Assembly (NCBI GenBank): GCA_037954665.1
Contig: JBBMOL010000380.1
Coordinates: 248,001-312,000, forward strand
Length of the DNA stretch: 64,000 nt
Direction: 5' to 3'
From: Laguncularia racemosa
Lineage: Eukaryota; Streptophyta; Magnoliopsida; Myrtales; Combretaceae
This document shows positions 10,930 to 22,283 of this stretch, one piece after another; position 1 is the stretch's first letter, and each line of letters begins with the position of its first letter. The position numbers were made by a program, and so were the translations under genes. The notes beneath the pieces were generated by a model, which was not told where the DNA came from, did not search any database, and saw only the letters and a list, made by a program, of their open reading frames with translations.

Positions 10930-12360
10930 GCTATAGATTGGATTTTTTATTTTTTTTTCAATACAAGGCACATAGTCATTTTTAAGTTAGCAATCCTTTC
11001 CCTTAGAGTCATCACTTTCTCTTCTAGGGCTATGAGCCTTTCTTCTTTTAATTGAGTAACATGCTCTTTTCCTATAATCTTTTCTTTCTGAATGATCCCA
11101 AATGCCATTAGCCTCTTTACATCTACTCCAACTTGGGTCTGATAATTTAAATCTACCCCTTATAGTTGACCAACTTGCTTCAAGTCATGGACCAACTACT
11201 TAAAGGGCACGAGAAATTCTTTTAGACTTTGAATTAATTCAATCCCATCTAAACTCAACATGTTAATAGCATGCCTTGAGTCTTTGATGAAATCAAGTTA
11301 GATCACCCTTACATCTATCAAGTCTTGAATCTTATTTTTTAGTTCTCAACAATTATTTATGGAATGCCCCTATTGACCCATGTGGTATTCACATTATGCA
11401 TTTTGGTTATATTTTCTTTGCCAGTATCCTAGCATTGTGACTTTAGGATGCAATAAGTCATCTCTCCTTAGTTGATCAAAGGCATAAGATAATAGGACGA
11501 AGATTTAAGTGACCCATATTGAATGGTTTCCTCAATTCTATTGTTGGTGGTGACTATATCTAAAAAATTGGTCGTAGCGTTACCAATCAAATGCCTATAA
11601 TAAGGTTCATTTAATGTGTTGATGAATGTAAAGGTGAGATCCTTTTCTAGAAGAGGAAATACGACCTCGGTTGCCATGCCTCTCTACCTCTAAGCATATT
11701 CTTTAAAGTTCTCTTTGTTATTTCTACTCATCCGTCGTAAGTCCTATATTGAATGGGTTATCTCCATTTTAAACTTGTGCTGGTTGTTGAATGCTCGAGC
11801 TAACTCATCCCATGTATTAATCTTATTCAAATCCAATCAGGCATACTATGTCAATGCATGCCCAATTAGATTGTTTTGGAAGGTTTGGATCATTAGTTAC
11901 TCGTTTTTGGTGTAACGAGCCATTTTACATAGATACAACATGTTGTGAAGTTTAAGGTATCCAATCCCATCATATTTCTCAAAAAACTCATTTCCTCCAT
12001 AAATAGGTAGGTTGATGAGGCCTTTTGTTCTAGTTCATTGATAGTTTCTAGTGCTTTGAGTTTTTAGACAACCTTCTACTCCATATCCCTTTGCACTTGT
12101 TCCCATTCTTCTCTTAATTTTTCAACACTAAACCCATATTCATCTTCTCGTCGTTTAAGGGGCTGGTTCATTTGTAGATCCTTGAATTAATTTTCTTGTG
12201 AAGCCTCAAGGTACCCAATTGCGGAAGTAAGGGCTTGTATCTACTAGGTCACTTGCTATACAATCCTTTCTAGAGAGGTGATCTTATCATCTACCGTACA
12301 AGCTTGAAGAAACTATGGGCTTTTGTAGTGGACATATTTGCTTAAAAGTAGGAGTCTTGA
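10930..12360 (-). pseudogene. gag: Decayed gag of a Tat/Ogre-type element
   Basis: Many stops and frame changes, but the order of recognisable pieces is that of Tat/Ogre gag. Around 11677-11468 the minus strand gives FINTLNEPYYRHLIGNATTNF and then RIEETIQYG, matching the central gag domain. At about 11400-11220 it gives a zinc-knuckle-like EYHMGQ-x-GHSINNC with a stop inside, then KIQDLIDV. The N-terminal part near 12360-12050 is a Glu/Gln-rich coiled region. The matching primer site is at 14135-14152. The protein would form the particle core; this copy cannot make it. Confidence 0.7.
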
Positions 12361-13242
12361 TGAGAATCCAATCCTATTAGCAACTCTTTCTCTTTTTTTT
12401 TCTTTTCTTTTTTTAGAAATTGAAAATCAAGAGAAAAAGAACCTATTCACAAGACATCATAAGGAAAAGGGGATGAGCGAAATGACCAATATCTTATAGG
12501 AAAGAAATTATTTACAACTTAATGGAGAAAGACAATATTTACAAAGGGGATGAATTGGGATAATTATCTCACAAATAAGAAAAACCATAATCCTAATTGA
12601 ATCTAAATTTTATTACTTTTATTTTGTCAATTGTTTAGGATATTCAAAAAACAAATCCATTCTTTTCAAAAAAATAAAGAAAATAATTTAAACAAGGTCA
12701 AGAAAGACAAATTTAAAGTTTTGTGAAGACACCAACTTATTCACAATACACTAACTTACTATAATAACTTAAAAACAACTAAGACCCTTTTTTTTTATAG
12801 CAAAAATTTTGTAAAGGACCTTATTTACAAAGTGGAAGGAAGATCTAGGTTTGATGATTATCTTGCAGGATGGAGGATTAAAGAGGAGATATTTACAAAC
12901 TATGGATAATGAACATTCATAAGCTTAAGTAAATCTTATTGCAATTTTACCCTTTAAAAGTTATAATAAAAAAAGATAAATTTAAAGCTTTACGCAAGAG
13001 GGGGAACCTATTTATAGGATGTTGACATGATGAAATCCTTTATAGTATAGGATAAAATGATTAATAACTTCTACTTGTAATGGATTGTAGATAATATTTA
13101 TAAAAGGTAGAGTAATGTTTTACAAAATATGAAGGAAATATGGGATCTATTGTTTTTTTTTTTAATTTTATCCAAAAAAATGAAGACTAAGATATATGAA
13201 AAAGATATTTTACAAGCCTTTGATAATAAAAATTAACAACTT

Positions 13243-13280
<38 letters not shown>

Positions 13281-14134
13281 TTTTTATGACATATAAATCA
13301 ATAAAAAAAAGTAATATATATATAACGATGAAAAAATGAGGCATGCAGAGATGCAAATGCAAAGGATTGGCAACTAAATAGTTATGTGATAATTCTGAGG
13401 GCCTAAAGTTGTAACTTTGTCAGAGTTCCATTATTATAACTAATATGGAATTTACAAGAAAATAAGATTTACAAGGAAATTTTATATTTGCAGCTTAGGA
13501 ATTTACAATGAAAAGGTTCTATACAAAAGTTTCTATAGAAATTTACATGAAACTACATAGAACATACATGAAAGCTATAGAGAAATTTCTTGAATATTAC
13601 AGGTATATAAATTACAATATTATAGTTTAATGGAACTTTGGTAAAATTGCAACTACTATTTGACGGTGTGCCACACTATTAGTTATTTGCTGGTTTTGTG
13701 CTCGTGAATGCAATAGTGTGGGTTCTAAAGGTTCCTAAGTTCTATAACCTCCCGTACTTTCAAAAAGGGGGGCCTTCAAGACACATCAACACATTAAGTG
13801 GAGTAGTTTAATCAATCTCGAATAGTGATTATGCCATAGTAGCCTAATTAATCTCAAATAGTGATTATGCCATTGCACTTGAAACTAATACAATGACTCT
13901 CCGTTCTAGGCTTCTAAAACAATCTAGGTTTAACCATATCTACCACATATTAATGTTTTAGAACAAACCCCCCATAAAGGTAAACCCCAATTACTACATC
14001 AAAACAAGGTACAACTATTTATAGACATTTATAATATATTAACAAAAAAGGAAAAAAATTGAAAAAGGAAAGAATTTAAGAATAAAAGCCTCTTTCTTTA
14101 TAAAAAAAATCCTTATATGGCTAGCCTACTTAGC
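12361..14134. other. Leader of the Tat/Ogre element, no gene seen
   Basis: AT-rich sequence between the primer site (14135) and the gag start, as expected for the long 5' leader of Tat elements. The word TTTACAA recurs at least nine times between 12500 and 13560 (for example 12510, 12535, 12890, 13468), suggesting a very old tandem repeat. A pure TA microsatellite lies at 13248-13276. No open frame with recognisable content. Confidence 0.5.
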
Positions 14135-14152
14135 TCCCCAATGAAGCCACCA
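14135..14152 (-). other. Primer binding site of the Tat-type element (probable)
   Basis: The minus strand reads TGGTGGCTTCATTGGGGA, which resembles the TGGCGACTCCACTGGGGA type seen after the LTR of Ogre/Tat elements, with several C-to-T changes. Its position, between an LTR ending near 14156 and a gag of the same type further down, supports the call. Confidence 0.6.
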
Positions 14153-14972
14153 AGTTGTCAACCTTGAATTATTTCCTTTTTCATTAATTTAACTTATATT
14201 AAGCTTGGTCCAATCATTATAATTTACTTGACAAAAATTAAGGAAAAATAAATTTTTTGGAAAAAGACCCTTAAAAAAAACATATTTTTCAAAATTGAAG
14301 TCAGCACCTAATCAAAGTTGGGAAAAATAGGAATATAATGAAATGAGTGGATTGACCCTAATTTTGGCCACTAGTTTGCATAAAAATCCTTTTATAGAAA
14401 ATGATTTTTAAAACTAGAGAAAATTGAGTTTAGAAGCTATCTTATTCAAAACATTTTGATTTCCATGTAAGAATTTTTGAAATTTTGAAGAAAAAAAAAG
14501 GGAATCTTTTTTTTTAAATCTCTCTTTATAAAAAATGTTAGTATAACTATCTACAAGCATAAAAAATGATGGATGGATAGATATTTTATTCTTTATTATC
14601 CCATAAAACAAAAGGATTCATTAGTGTTTGCAAAAAGATATACATAAATTGAAAAAAGGAAAGTAAATAAAAAAATTAGAATATAGTAGTAAAATAAAAG
14701 AAAATGGCCATTTCTTTTATTTTTCTACTTTTCCAATTTTATGGTTCTTTTGGGAAAATAATTTTTATTATTTTCTATAGTCGTCTTAAAGGTACATACG
14801 TATTCATTAGTTAGAATTAGACCATTATAGTTTCTTTATTTTAATAAAATTTTAGTTAGTTGGTTTCTTTTAATTTAAAAAAATAAAAACTTTTGTTTTA
14901 TGTTTATTACCCATGAGTGATTTTTTAAGAAAAATATTTTTGTCCTCTTTTTGGAAAACTCCAAAAACTTAA

Positions 14973-16202
14973 TGATAGGAATCAAAATCCGACAAGACTT
15001 ATCATTAGGGCAAAAACTAAAGGATTTCGAATCTTGGCGATGAGGGCCCATTTTGAGCAAATCGACCTTGGAATTATTTGTTTACTAACCTCTTTTATCT
15101 TATTCATGTATTTTATATTCCAACAGGAATACTTATCATGCTTTACAGGGCAATGGACAATCTCACTTAAACTCAGCTTGTGGGTTATCCATGGGCCGAC
15201 CTGAACCGGCGATAAGCTGAGCCGATGGATCCTATAGAAGACCGGCATCATGAAGACCATTTATTTTATATATTTCTTCTTTTATTGAACTATTTTGGTT
15301 GTATTTTGGTTTTGGGACACTTTTATTTCTTTGTAACTTTCATTTAGGGTTAGCTACCTTAAAAGTGGCAAACTTGTAATTTTGAGCACTTTTTAACCCT
15401 AGGAGTAGCAAGTATAAATACTTTCTTAAGAGAGGGTTTGAGGAGGCTAATTTTGCAGAACAAACACTTCATATTTCGTGAGAGGGCTTAGGGTTTTCCT
15501 AATTCCAAATTCTCTTATCAATTTCAATCCCAAGAAGTTGAAACTATGGCGAGTACAACAAGGAGAAATCGTAAGTAATATCGGTTTCATTTTGTTGTGA
15601 TTTATTTTCTTCTCTAGTGTGTCATATCTAGGGTTGAATTGAGATATTTCTTGGTCAGATATACTTGTTGTTATTCACGAATTCTTGTGATTATTTGAAG
15701 GAATTATCATATTGATCTAATTCATCTTTAAAGATTTCCTTGATAACGTGATTTTCACCATTGGGAAAGGATTCATATTTTACGGTTTTTCTTGTCAAAT
15801 TGAGGCTTCATTTGCGTGGCTTACATGAAATTAGAGTGTTGTTAGAAGGCATTCTCATTGAGGTATTTTGATTATATCATTGGTTGTTTGAATTTCATCC
15901 TTTCATCATTAGGGTTCATTTGAAAAGTGTCATTTTTGGATCCGATTTTGCCTAGACTTGAGATAGTTGATCTTAAGTCTTTTGGATGTTCTTTAAAGTC
16001 TGATTAGGCACATCATCTTTTTGGTATCAGAGCTATATCATATTTGGATTTAAGATTCAAAAACATCATAATTGAAGAATTGGTTAAATTCATTGGAAAT
16101 TGACGGCATTGTTCATGTGATTGAGACTAGTTTGATTGACATTGTTGGATTGTCTTTCAAATTGGTTTTTATATGTGCTTAATCTTGGATTTGAGCACAT
16201 CA
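14973..16202 (+). repeat. 5' LTR of family A element
   Basis: Runs from TGATAGGAATC to GAGCACATCA. The TATA box at about 15412-15420 sits in an inverted repeat (15407-15426) that has one arm mismatch in this copy. A run of open frame on either strand in the LTR is shared with the 3' LTR and is not a gene. Confidence 0.93.
15407..15426 (+). promoter_or_regulatory. LTR promoter: TATA box inside an inverted repeat (one arm mutated)
   Basis: AGCAAG-TATAAATA-CTTTCT. The same site in the 3' LTR (25364-25383) and in the related LTR at 59565-59584 has perfect arms ending CTTGCT, so the G-to-T change here is specific to this copy. The position, between U3-like and leader-like LTR parts, fits the core promoter. 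Confidence 0.75.
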
Positions 16203-16996
16203 TATTTTTGGTATCAGAGCTCTTGTTGAGAGAAGGGAATTAGTTGTATTCAATTTCGTGGAAGTGATCATCAATTAGGATTGATCAAGTGAAAACCGCA
16301 ATTGTGTTGTTGTTGTTGTTTGAGATTGCAAAATTACTTTGGACTGGGATTTGATTTGCTGATTGTTGGAGTTGATTTGGGAAGGTTATTATATCACTTT
16401 GTGGACACTAATTCACGTGGAAGAGCAGAAGTACAAAGTGAAGTTTACTTTAGCAATTGTTTTAAATTGTAAAACTTACCAATTGTTGCCATGAAGTAGC
16501 TTGTAGCGTGAGGAGTTGTGTTGTTTGTTGTCATTGAATTCCATTGTGTAATTCTGAATTGGTGAAGTACAATTTGCAGATTACATTAAGTTTGATTAGT
16601 AAGGAATTATTTGAATTCAAATCATATGCAATTAAGTTGTGGGAGTTAATGATTGCTTTTTGAATTTGAATTCATTGTTACCAATTGAGGAAGGCTTGCA
16701 ATAAGTGAAGTTATTTGAATTTCAAATTGAAAGTTGCTGCCTATAGTGGGATTCGGAATTCATTTTGGGAAAGCTACTTATTAATCTCTTGTCTTCATTA
16801 TTTTCCGTGGAAGTTGAAAACTACTTGTAATCAATATTCACCTTGTTGTTGCTGTGGAAGTAATACATCATTATTGTTGTAGTTGCTTGTGTGTTGCCGT
16901 GGAGTGAACTTGTGGAAATTAAAATTGTTGCACCGTGATCTTAAAAGGTGTGGGGAATATTGTTCACGTGTTGATTGATTTGAATTCCACAATGTC
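16203..16996 (+). other. Primer binding site and leader of family A element
   Basis: The site TGGTATCAGAGC (16209-16220) is a perfect initiator-Met type primer site, six bases after the LTR. The following leader has no gag frame and is cut at 16996 by the nested element. It resembles the leader at 60173-60877 in base pattern (for example the segments around GAGAAGGG and TTGTTGTTGT), confirming they belong to one family. Confidence 0.85.
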
Positions 16997-18629
16997 TGAT
17001 AAAGCCATTTTATACTCAATCTTTATAGTATAAATTGTGTTAAATTATTATTGATTTTATAGAAATCATAAGGAAATGGTACTTTAATTCTATCATCGTG
17101 ATAAATCAGGTTAAAAGGAGTCAAGAATGCTAATTTAAGTATTTTAGAGAAGTCATCTACAACTTGGATCAAGACAAGGAATTACACCACCGGAGGAAGC
17201 ACGGTTTGAGGCACGGCCAAGGTTCAAACCGTGTTACTCACTGGACAAGAAGGCGGAAATGTGGACTTTGAACAGAGAGAGACACGGCTTAGGGCACGGC
17301 CGTAGTGGAAGCCGTGGGAGAAACCGTGCTTGAAGCCGTGGTGGAAGCTAGGACCAAGGAGAAGAAAGTGTGGACCATCAACCAGATGAAGGCACGGCTT
17401 GAAATCTAGCCGTGGGTGTAACCGTGGTACACACTGGACACGGATGAAGACTTGTAGATTATGCACAGATGAAGGCACGGCTTTAAATCTGGGCGTGTGA
17501 GTAACCGTGGTACACACTGGGCGTGGATGAAGACTTGAAGAATATGCACAGAGGATGGCACGGCTTGACCCACGGCCGTGTGATGGGGCATGCCAGGCAG
17601 ACGAATCTTCACTTCTCGAAATCTACTTGGAAAAGGAAAGATATTTTCGTATCTTGCTAGCAAAAGATCACATGCCATCTCCCTAACAATATAAATAGAA
17701 CCAACCCTAGAGGGTTAGGACAACTTTTGAATCTTTGAATCTGGAATCACCTTGGAGACAAGAAGGAAACGCGGAGGCAGAGCAGGCAACCGAGTTCATT
17801 ATGTTTTTATTTTTATTTTTTGTTTTATTGATGAACATGTGTAGCTAAGCTACTTTTCTAGCCAAAGGGTCATAGATGTTTAATTCTCCACGAATTGTGA
17901 GGTCTAATTGACTTGTATTTATTCTATTCTTTGTTTTCGGGTATTCATATATCTTCTGATCGTTTTGTCATTATTATCTTTGTTGATTGGTATGAATAGA
18001 GCTCTTCTACTCAATTAGCAAGTTAATATATTGTCAACTAGCACGTCAAATCCGTAATTGTTTGATTGTTCTAGTCTTAGTGACGCAATAACATGTTTGG
18101 TTATAAAAGAGATGATCGAATTCATGTTATGGAGGTGTGTGATCATGTTTAAATAGGTTATCTTATAATCTACTGGCATGAATTGGTGGTCTCTCTAGAT
18201 CTTAATGCTATTGATAGATTAAATCCTAAGCGCTTGTCTAGGGTTGTTTAATCAATAAGAGAAATAATTCAAAGCGCTTGTCTGAGGTTATCGAGGAAGT
18301 AAGGAGAGATAGGTTGTTAGAGCTTGTTAATAACCATAACCAGTTTATCTAGGAACAAGAATAGAGAACATTTGCATCGATGATCAATTCCTTGAATTAA
18401 ACTATCTTGATTCCTTTGGCTAGGCTTTTTATCAATATACAACTTTCTTATCTTGTTTTAACTTTATTCAATTCACAAACCAAACCCCCCATTTTCCTTT
18501 TCCTTTTATTTTCCTTGAATAGAAATAAGTTTAACCAATCTCTGTGGATTCGACCCTACTCACCACTATATGCAAATCATATAATTGTCTAGGAGTAGGT
18601 TTTATTTTTGTTGGATTCGACACCCATCA
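16997..18629 (+). repeat. 5' LTR of inner Athila-type element
   Basis: 1,633 bp, from TGATAAAGCC to CACCCATCA. TATA box ATATAAATAG at about 17689-17698. Between 17193 and 17580 the words CACGGC and GCCGTG alternate at short intervals, a palindrome-rich block in the U3 part. Confidence 0.95.
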
Positions 18630-18634
18630 AATTT

Positions 18635-18652
18635 TGGCGCCGTTGTCGGGGA
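18635..18652 (+). other. Primer binding site, tRNA-Asp type
   Basis: TGGCGCCGTTGTCGGGGA, one C-to-T change from the tRNA-Asp complement, five bases after the LTR end. Confidence 0.93.
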
Positions 18653-18680
18653 TTGGTGTCAAATTTATTTCTATTCTTGT

Positions 18681-19946
18681 ATGACTCGTTCTTCTCAGAC
18701 AGGTGAACTAACTTATAATCCGGAGATTGAGAAGACTCTAAAGAGGTTGTGACAAGAAGCTAGATCATCCACTAGACTGAACTTAGCATCGGATTTGTTT
18801 GATTCATCCCTTGATTCAGAAAAAGAAGACGATATGGCAAATCCCGAGAGAACCTTAAGGGAGTTGGTTGCACCGGATGTGAATCAACAACCACTTTGTA
18901 TTCACTACCCCGAACTAGCCGTGGAATTCGAATTGAAATCTGGGTTGATACATCTGCTACCTACATTTCATGGTCTTGAGAATGAAGATCCTCACAAGCA
19001 TTTGAAAGAGTTTCATATAGTGTGTTCTAGTATGAGGCCGCAAGGAATAACCGACGATCAAATCAAGCTACGTGCTTTTCCATTTTCTTTAAGTACTAAA
19101 GCTAAAGATTGGTTGTTTTATTTGCCTCCAGGTTCTATCACCACTTGGACAGATATGGTGAGACTCTTCTTGGACAAATTCTTCCCCGCATCCAGAGCCG
19201 CTGGTATAAGAAGAGAAATTTGTGGTATAAAACAAAGGGACACCGAGACTCTTCATGAGTATTGGGAGAGGTTCAAGCAATTGTGTGCAAGCTGCCCACA
19301 ACATGGGATATCTGAACAACTCCTTATCCAATACCTCTACGAGGGCCTACTTCCGATGGAGAGGAAGATGATGGATGCTGCAAGTGGAGCCGCCATAGTA
19401 AACAAAACCCCTGGTCAAGCTAGGGAATTGATCTCCATTATGGCTGCCAATTCGCAACAATTTGGGTATAGGCATGATGCATCTTCAAGGAAGGTAAATG
19501 AGGTAAATGTGTCTAACCTTGAACATCAAATTTCTAATCTTACCTCCCTTGTGCAGCAGCTAGCTCTTGGAAATACCCAACAGGTGAAAGCTTGTGGAAT
19601 TTGTGCTGCTCCTAGTCATCCGACCAACATATGCCCCACATTGCAAGATGACAACCATGAACACGCCAATGCTGTAGGCGGATTTCCAGGACAACCGCAA
19701 AGGAAGTATGATCCCTACTCGAATACTTACAATCCTGGATGGAGGGATCATCCTAACTTCCGATATGGCAATAACCCTCAACATTTCCAACAATTCCAGC
19801 CAAAGCCATCACACCACATACCCCAAGCTCCTTCCACTTCAGGTATGCCCCTTGAGGATATTGTTAAGTCTCTAGCTGTGAATACCAAACAATTTCAGGA
19901 GGAAACAAAGCAAAGCATTCAAAACTTGGAGAATCGGGTAAGCTAA
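18681..19946 (+). pseudogene. gag: gag of inner Athila-type element, two nonsense codons
   Basis: Start ATG at 18681 (MTRSSQTGEL). The frame hits TGA at 18750-18752 (codon 24) and later TAA at 19944-19946; both look like C-to-T changes (CGA to TGA, CAA to TAA), and the frame is otherwise continuous with the protease. Between the stops it is open for almost 400 codons. Gag marks: RAFPFSLSTKAKDWL, LDKFFPASRAAGIRREI, ETLHEYWERFKQLCASCPQHG, a CCHC zinc knuckle (CGIC-4-H-4-C) and a Pro/Asn-rich segment with YSNTYNPGWRDHP. It would have packaged the element RNA. Confidence 0.92.
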
Positions 19947-20948
19947 CTTGCTTCAATCGTAAACAGGTTAGAAACTCAAGGTAAGTTACCTTCTCAAACT
20001 ATTACAAACTCGAAGAAAAGCGTTAATGCAATTACCTTGAGAAGTGGAACAGAATTGCAGGGATCAAATAAGAAAGGAAATCCGTCTAATCTTGAGGAAG
20101 AGACCAAGAAAGAGACTTCGACTCTGAGCCAGCAGAGCGACCAGATTAGCAAGTCTCTAGTTGAGCCATCGAAGGTCACATTGATACCACCTCCTTTCCC
20201 CTCCAGATTAGCGAAATCCAAGAAGGAAGCGGAAGAAAAAGAGATTCTGGAAACGTTTCGTAAAGTCGAGGTAAATATTCCTTTACTTGATGCAATTAAG
20301 CAAATACCGCGCTATGCTAGATTCCTCAAGGACTTGTGCACTAACAAAAGGAAGCTGAAAGGCAATGAAAAGATTAGTGTGAGTGAAAATGTTTCAGCTA
20401 TTATTCAGAAGAAGCTTCCTCCTAAATGTAAGGACCCAGGTATGTTCGCCATTCCTTGCAAAATAGGTAGTCTTGGAATCGCTAAAGCCATGTGTGATCT
20501 AGGAGCTTCTATCAATGTCATGCCTTTGTCTGTTTATCAACGTTTAAATGTTGGTCCTTTAAAGGAAACGGGTATTATTGTTCAACTTGCTGATAGGTCC
20601 AATGTTTATCCTGAGGGAGTTCTAGAGGATGTTTTAGTTCAAGTCAATGGGTTGGTTTTTCCTGCTGATTTTTATGTGCTTGACATGGACGATAGTGATT
20701 CTCATACTTCATCACTGATATTATTAGGGCGACCATTCCTTAAGACTTCTAAAATGAAAATCGATGTAAATGATGGCACCCTGACTATGGAATTTGATGG
20801 TGAAGTGATTAAATTTAACATTTATGATGCCATGAAATATCCTAATGATATCTCTCCTGTTTTTGTTACGGATGCTATTAACCCATCACCACAGACACCA
20901 AGGCTGGAATCAAAATCCTTATCCGAATATTTAGCCAAGAACGTCTAG
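19947..20948 (+). pseudogene. Aspartic protease part of the gag-protease frame
   Basis: Directly continues the gag frame after the TAA at 19944. A basic Lys/Glu-rich linker leads to PRYARFLKDLC, then the retropepsin-like domain with active-site motif DLGASINVMP, the LADRSNVYPEGV segment and ILLGRPFL. It stops at TAG 20946-20948 after LSEYLAKNV. In a complete Athila-type element RT would follow; here the next sequence is the 3' noncoding region, so pol was lost close to the protease end. The stop codon lies in the loop of a hairpin (20940-20959). Confidence 0.9.
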
Positions 20949-20991
20949 CCAAAGACGTTAAAGAAAGGCGCTTCATGGGAGGCAATCCATG
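20940..20991 (+). other. Two consecutive RNA hairpins at the end of the coding region
   Basis: First hairpin: AACGTC (20940-20945), 8-base loop holding the TAG stop codon, GACGTT (20954-20959). Second: CATGG (20974-20978), loop GAGGCAAT, CCATG (20987-20991). The GGGAGGCAA core with flanking complementary bases is, from memory, widely kept after pol in Athila-type elements although the stem bases differ, which would fit a structured RNA element. Confidence 0.6.
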
Positions 20992-21243
20992 TAAAAAAAA
21001 AAAGGTTTTGTTTTACATTAGTTTTAGTTTGTTTTAGTTTTGTTTTGTTTTTGTTTAGTTTGTTTTGATTTTAGTGTAGTTTTGAACTCTTTGGATCGGC
21101 TGCAGCAAGGATACATATCATTAGATGACACTTTCCAGAGCTTAAAGGGAGCACTCCAATACCAAGGAAGTACCAATATTTCCTTTCTCTTATTCTCTAA
21201 CGTCCTTTGTGTTGTTAATTCCTCTTCAATTGTGCTGAATTAG

Positions 21244-21280
21244 GAACAGTGAGGGCACTGTTCAAGCTAAGTGTGGGGGA
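21244..21280 (+). promoter_or_regulatory. Internal hairpin plus polypurine-like tract
   Basis: Perfect 8-bp stem GAACAGTG/CACTGTTC closed by an AGGG loop (21244-21263), then 5 bases, then AAGTGTGGGGGA (21269-21280). The purine tract is identical to the true polypurine tract at 22308, about 1 kb downstream. Confidence 0.8.
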
Positions 21281-21673
21281 GAGGATAATAAAATATAGAG
21301 AATAGAGAACTAACTTATACTCTGAATGTTTGTCCTTAAGCAATTTTAAGCCAAAGTTTTTCAAAATTATCATGAAATCTAGATATTGTACTAAATGTTG
21401 TAATAAGCATCTACAAAATGTGAAATTGACTTGTTCAAATGCTTTACTCACCCACTGCTGTGATTAGAATACATGGTTAAAATTAAGTAGTGAAATCTTT
21501 AAGAAACAAATTTACCTTGTATTTAGCTTTAGAATTGGAAGTCTAAGAGTAAGTCGAGTCCCTAAGTGAAAAATAAACAAGTTTACTTCTAGGTCATATT
21601 AGCTACTGTATACTCTTTGAAGTTGTTTGTAAAGTAATCATAACACTTAAAAAAAAAAAATCAAGCATAGCCA

Positions 21674-21832
21674 TTACTCCAATGATTCAACTAATTGAGT
21701 TAAGAGTATTCAAACTTGAATGTTAGAGTGAGGAAGAGTCCGTAGGGGTATCTCAAAACCCGGTCACTTGAGTGATGAGCTCGGGATGTTGCCGACTCAA
21801 TGAACTCACTATAACGATAAGGGCGAAAAAGG
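21674..21832 (+). other. Noncoding block shared between two Athila-type elements
   Basis: Runs from CTCCAATGATTCAA through GAGTCCGTAGGGGTATC and CCGACTCAATGAACTCAC to GGGCGAAAAAGGC. The reverse complement of 62939-63100 gives the same order of segments with scattered substitutions, although the sequence on both sides has drifted much further. There is no shared open frame. Confidence 0.8.
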
Positions 21833-22283
21833 CAAAAGTTCATGAAAAGAAGCGGGCAAAAACCCGTCAAAATAGATGCTTGAATAAATCAAAAGAACAT
21901 GAATGTGAACATTCATTGAATAAAACAAAGATGTATAAAAGGGAGAATATCTAGCAAAGAGCTTATACCATATGTTTTTACTTTATACTGCAAGGATTAT
22001 ATGCTTGATAATATCCAATGAAGTTTAATTGGGTGTTTTTCCTTAGAGGATTAAGTATTTACTTTTGGAATAAAAATTCTTTTGCTAAACATGAGGATTA
22101 AAGTTTGTTTTGTTTAGATTAGCTATTGAATTTTGTCCATAGTAATTTGATCACAGGAAACCAGTTTGGTTGAAGTAGTAGACATTAAATTACAAGTCAT
22201 GAATTACAAATGAATAGATGCTTGGAATGATGAAAAGAAAGTTTGTATAATCTATGACAGATTTCTCAATTGATTTGATGCAA

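Noticed and set aside
14982..15260. 92-codon minus-strand open frame in the LTR, repeated at 24939-25217
   Set aside because: It is antisense to the family A LTR and to the end of the pol frame that runs into it; the duplication follows from the two LTRs.
17224..17678. Two overlapping minus-strand open frames in the LTR with repeated HxxFKP-like words, repeated at 22550-23022
   Set aside because: They arise from the palindrome-rich CACGGC block in both LTRs; there is no known domain, and the frames change with the 18-bp duplication.
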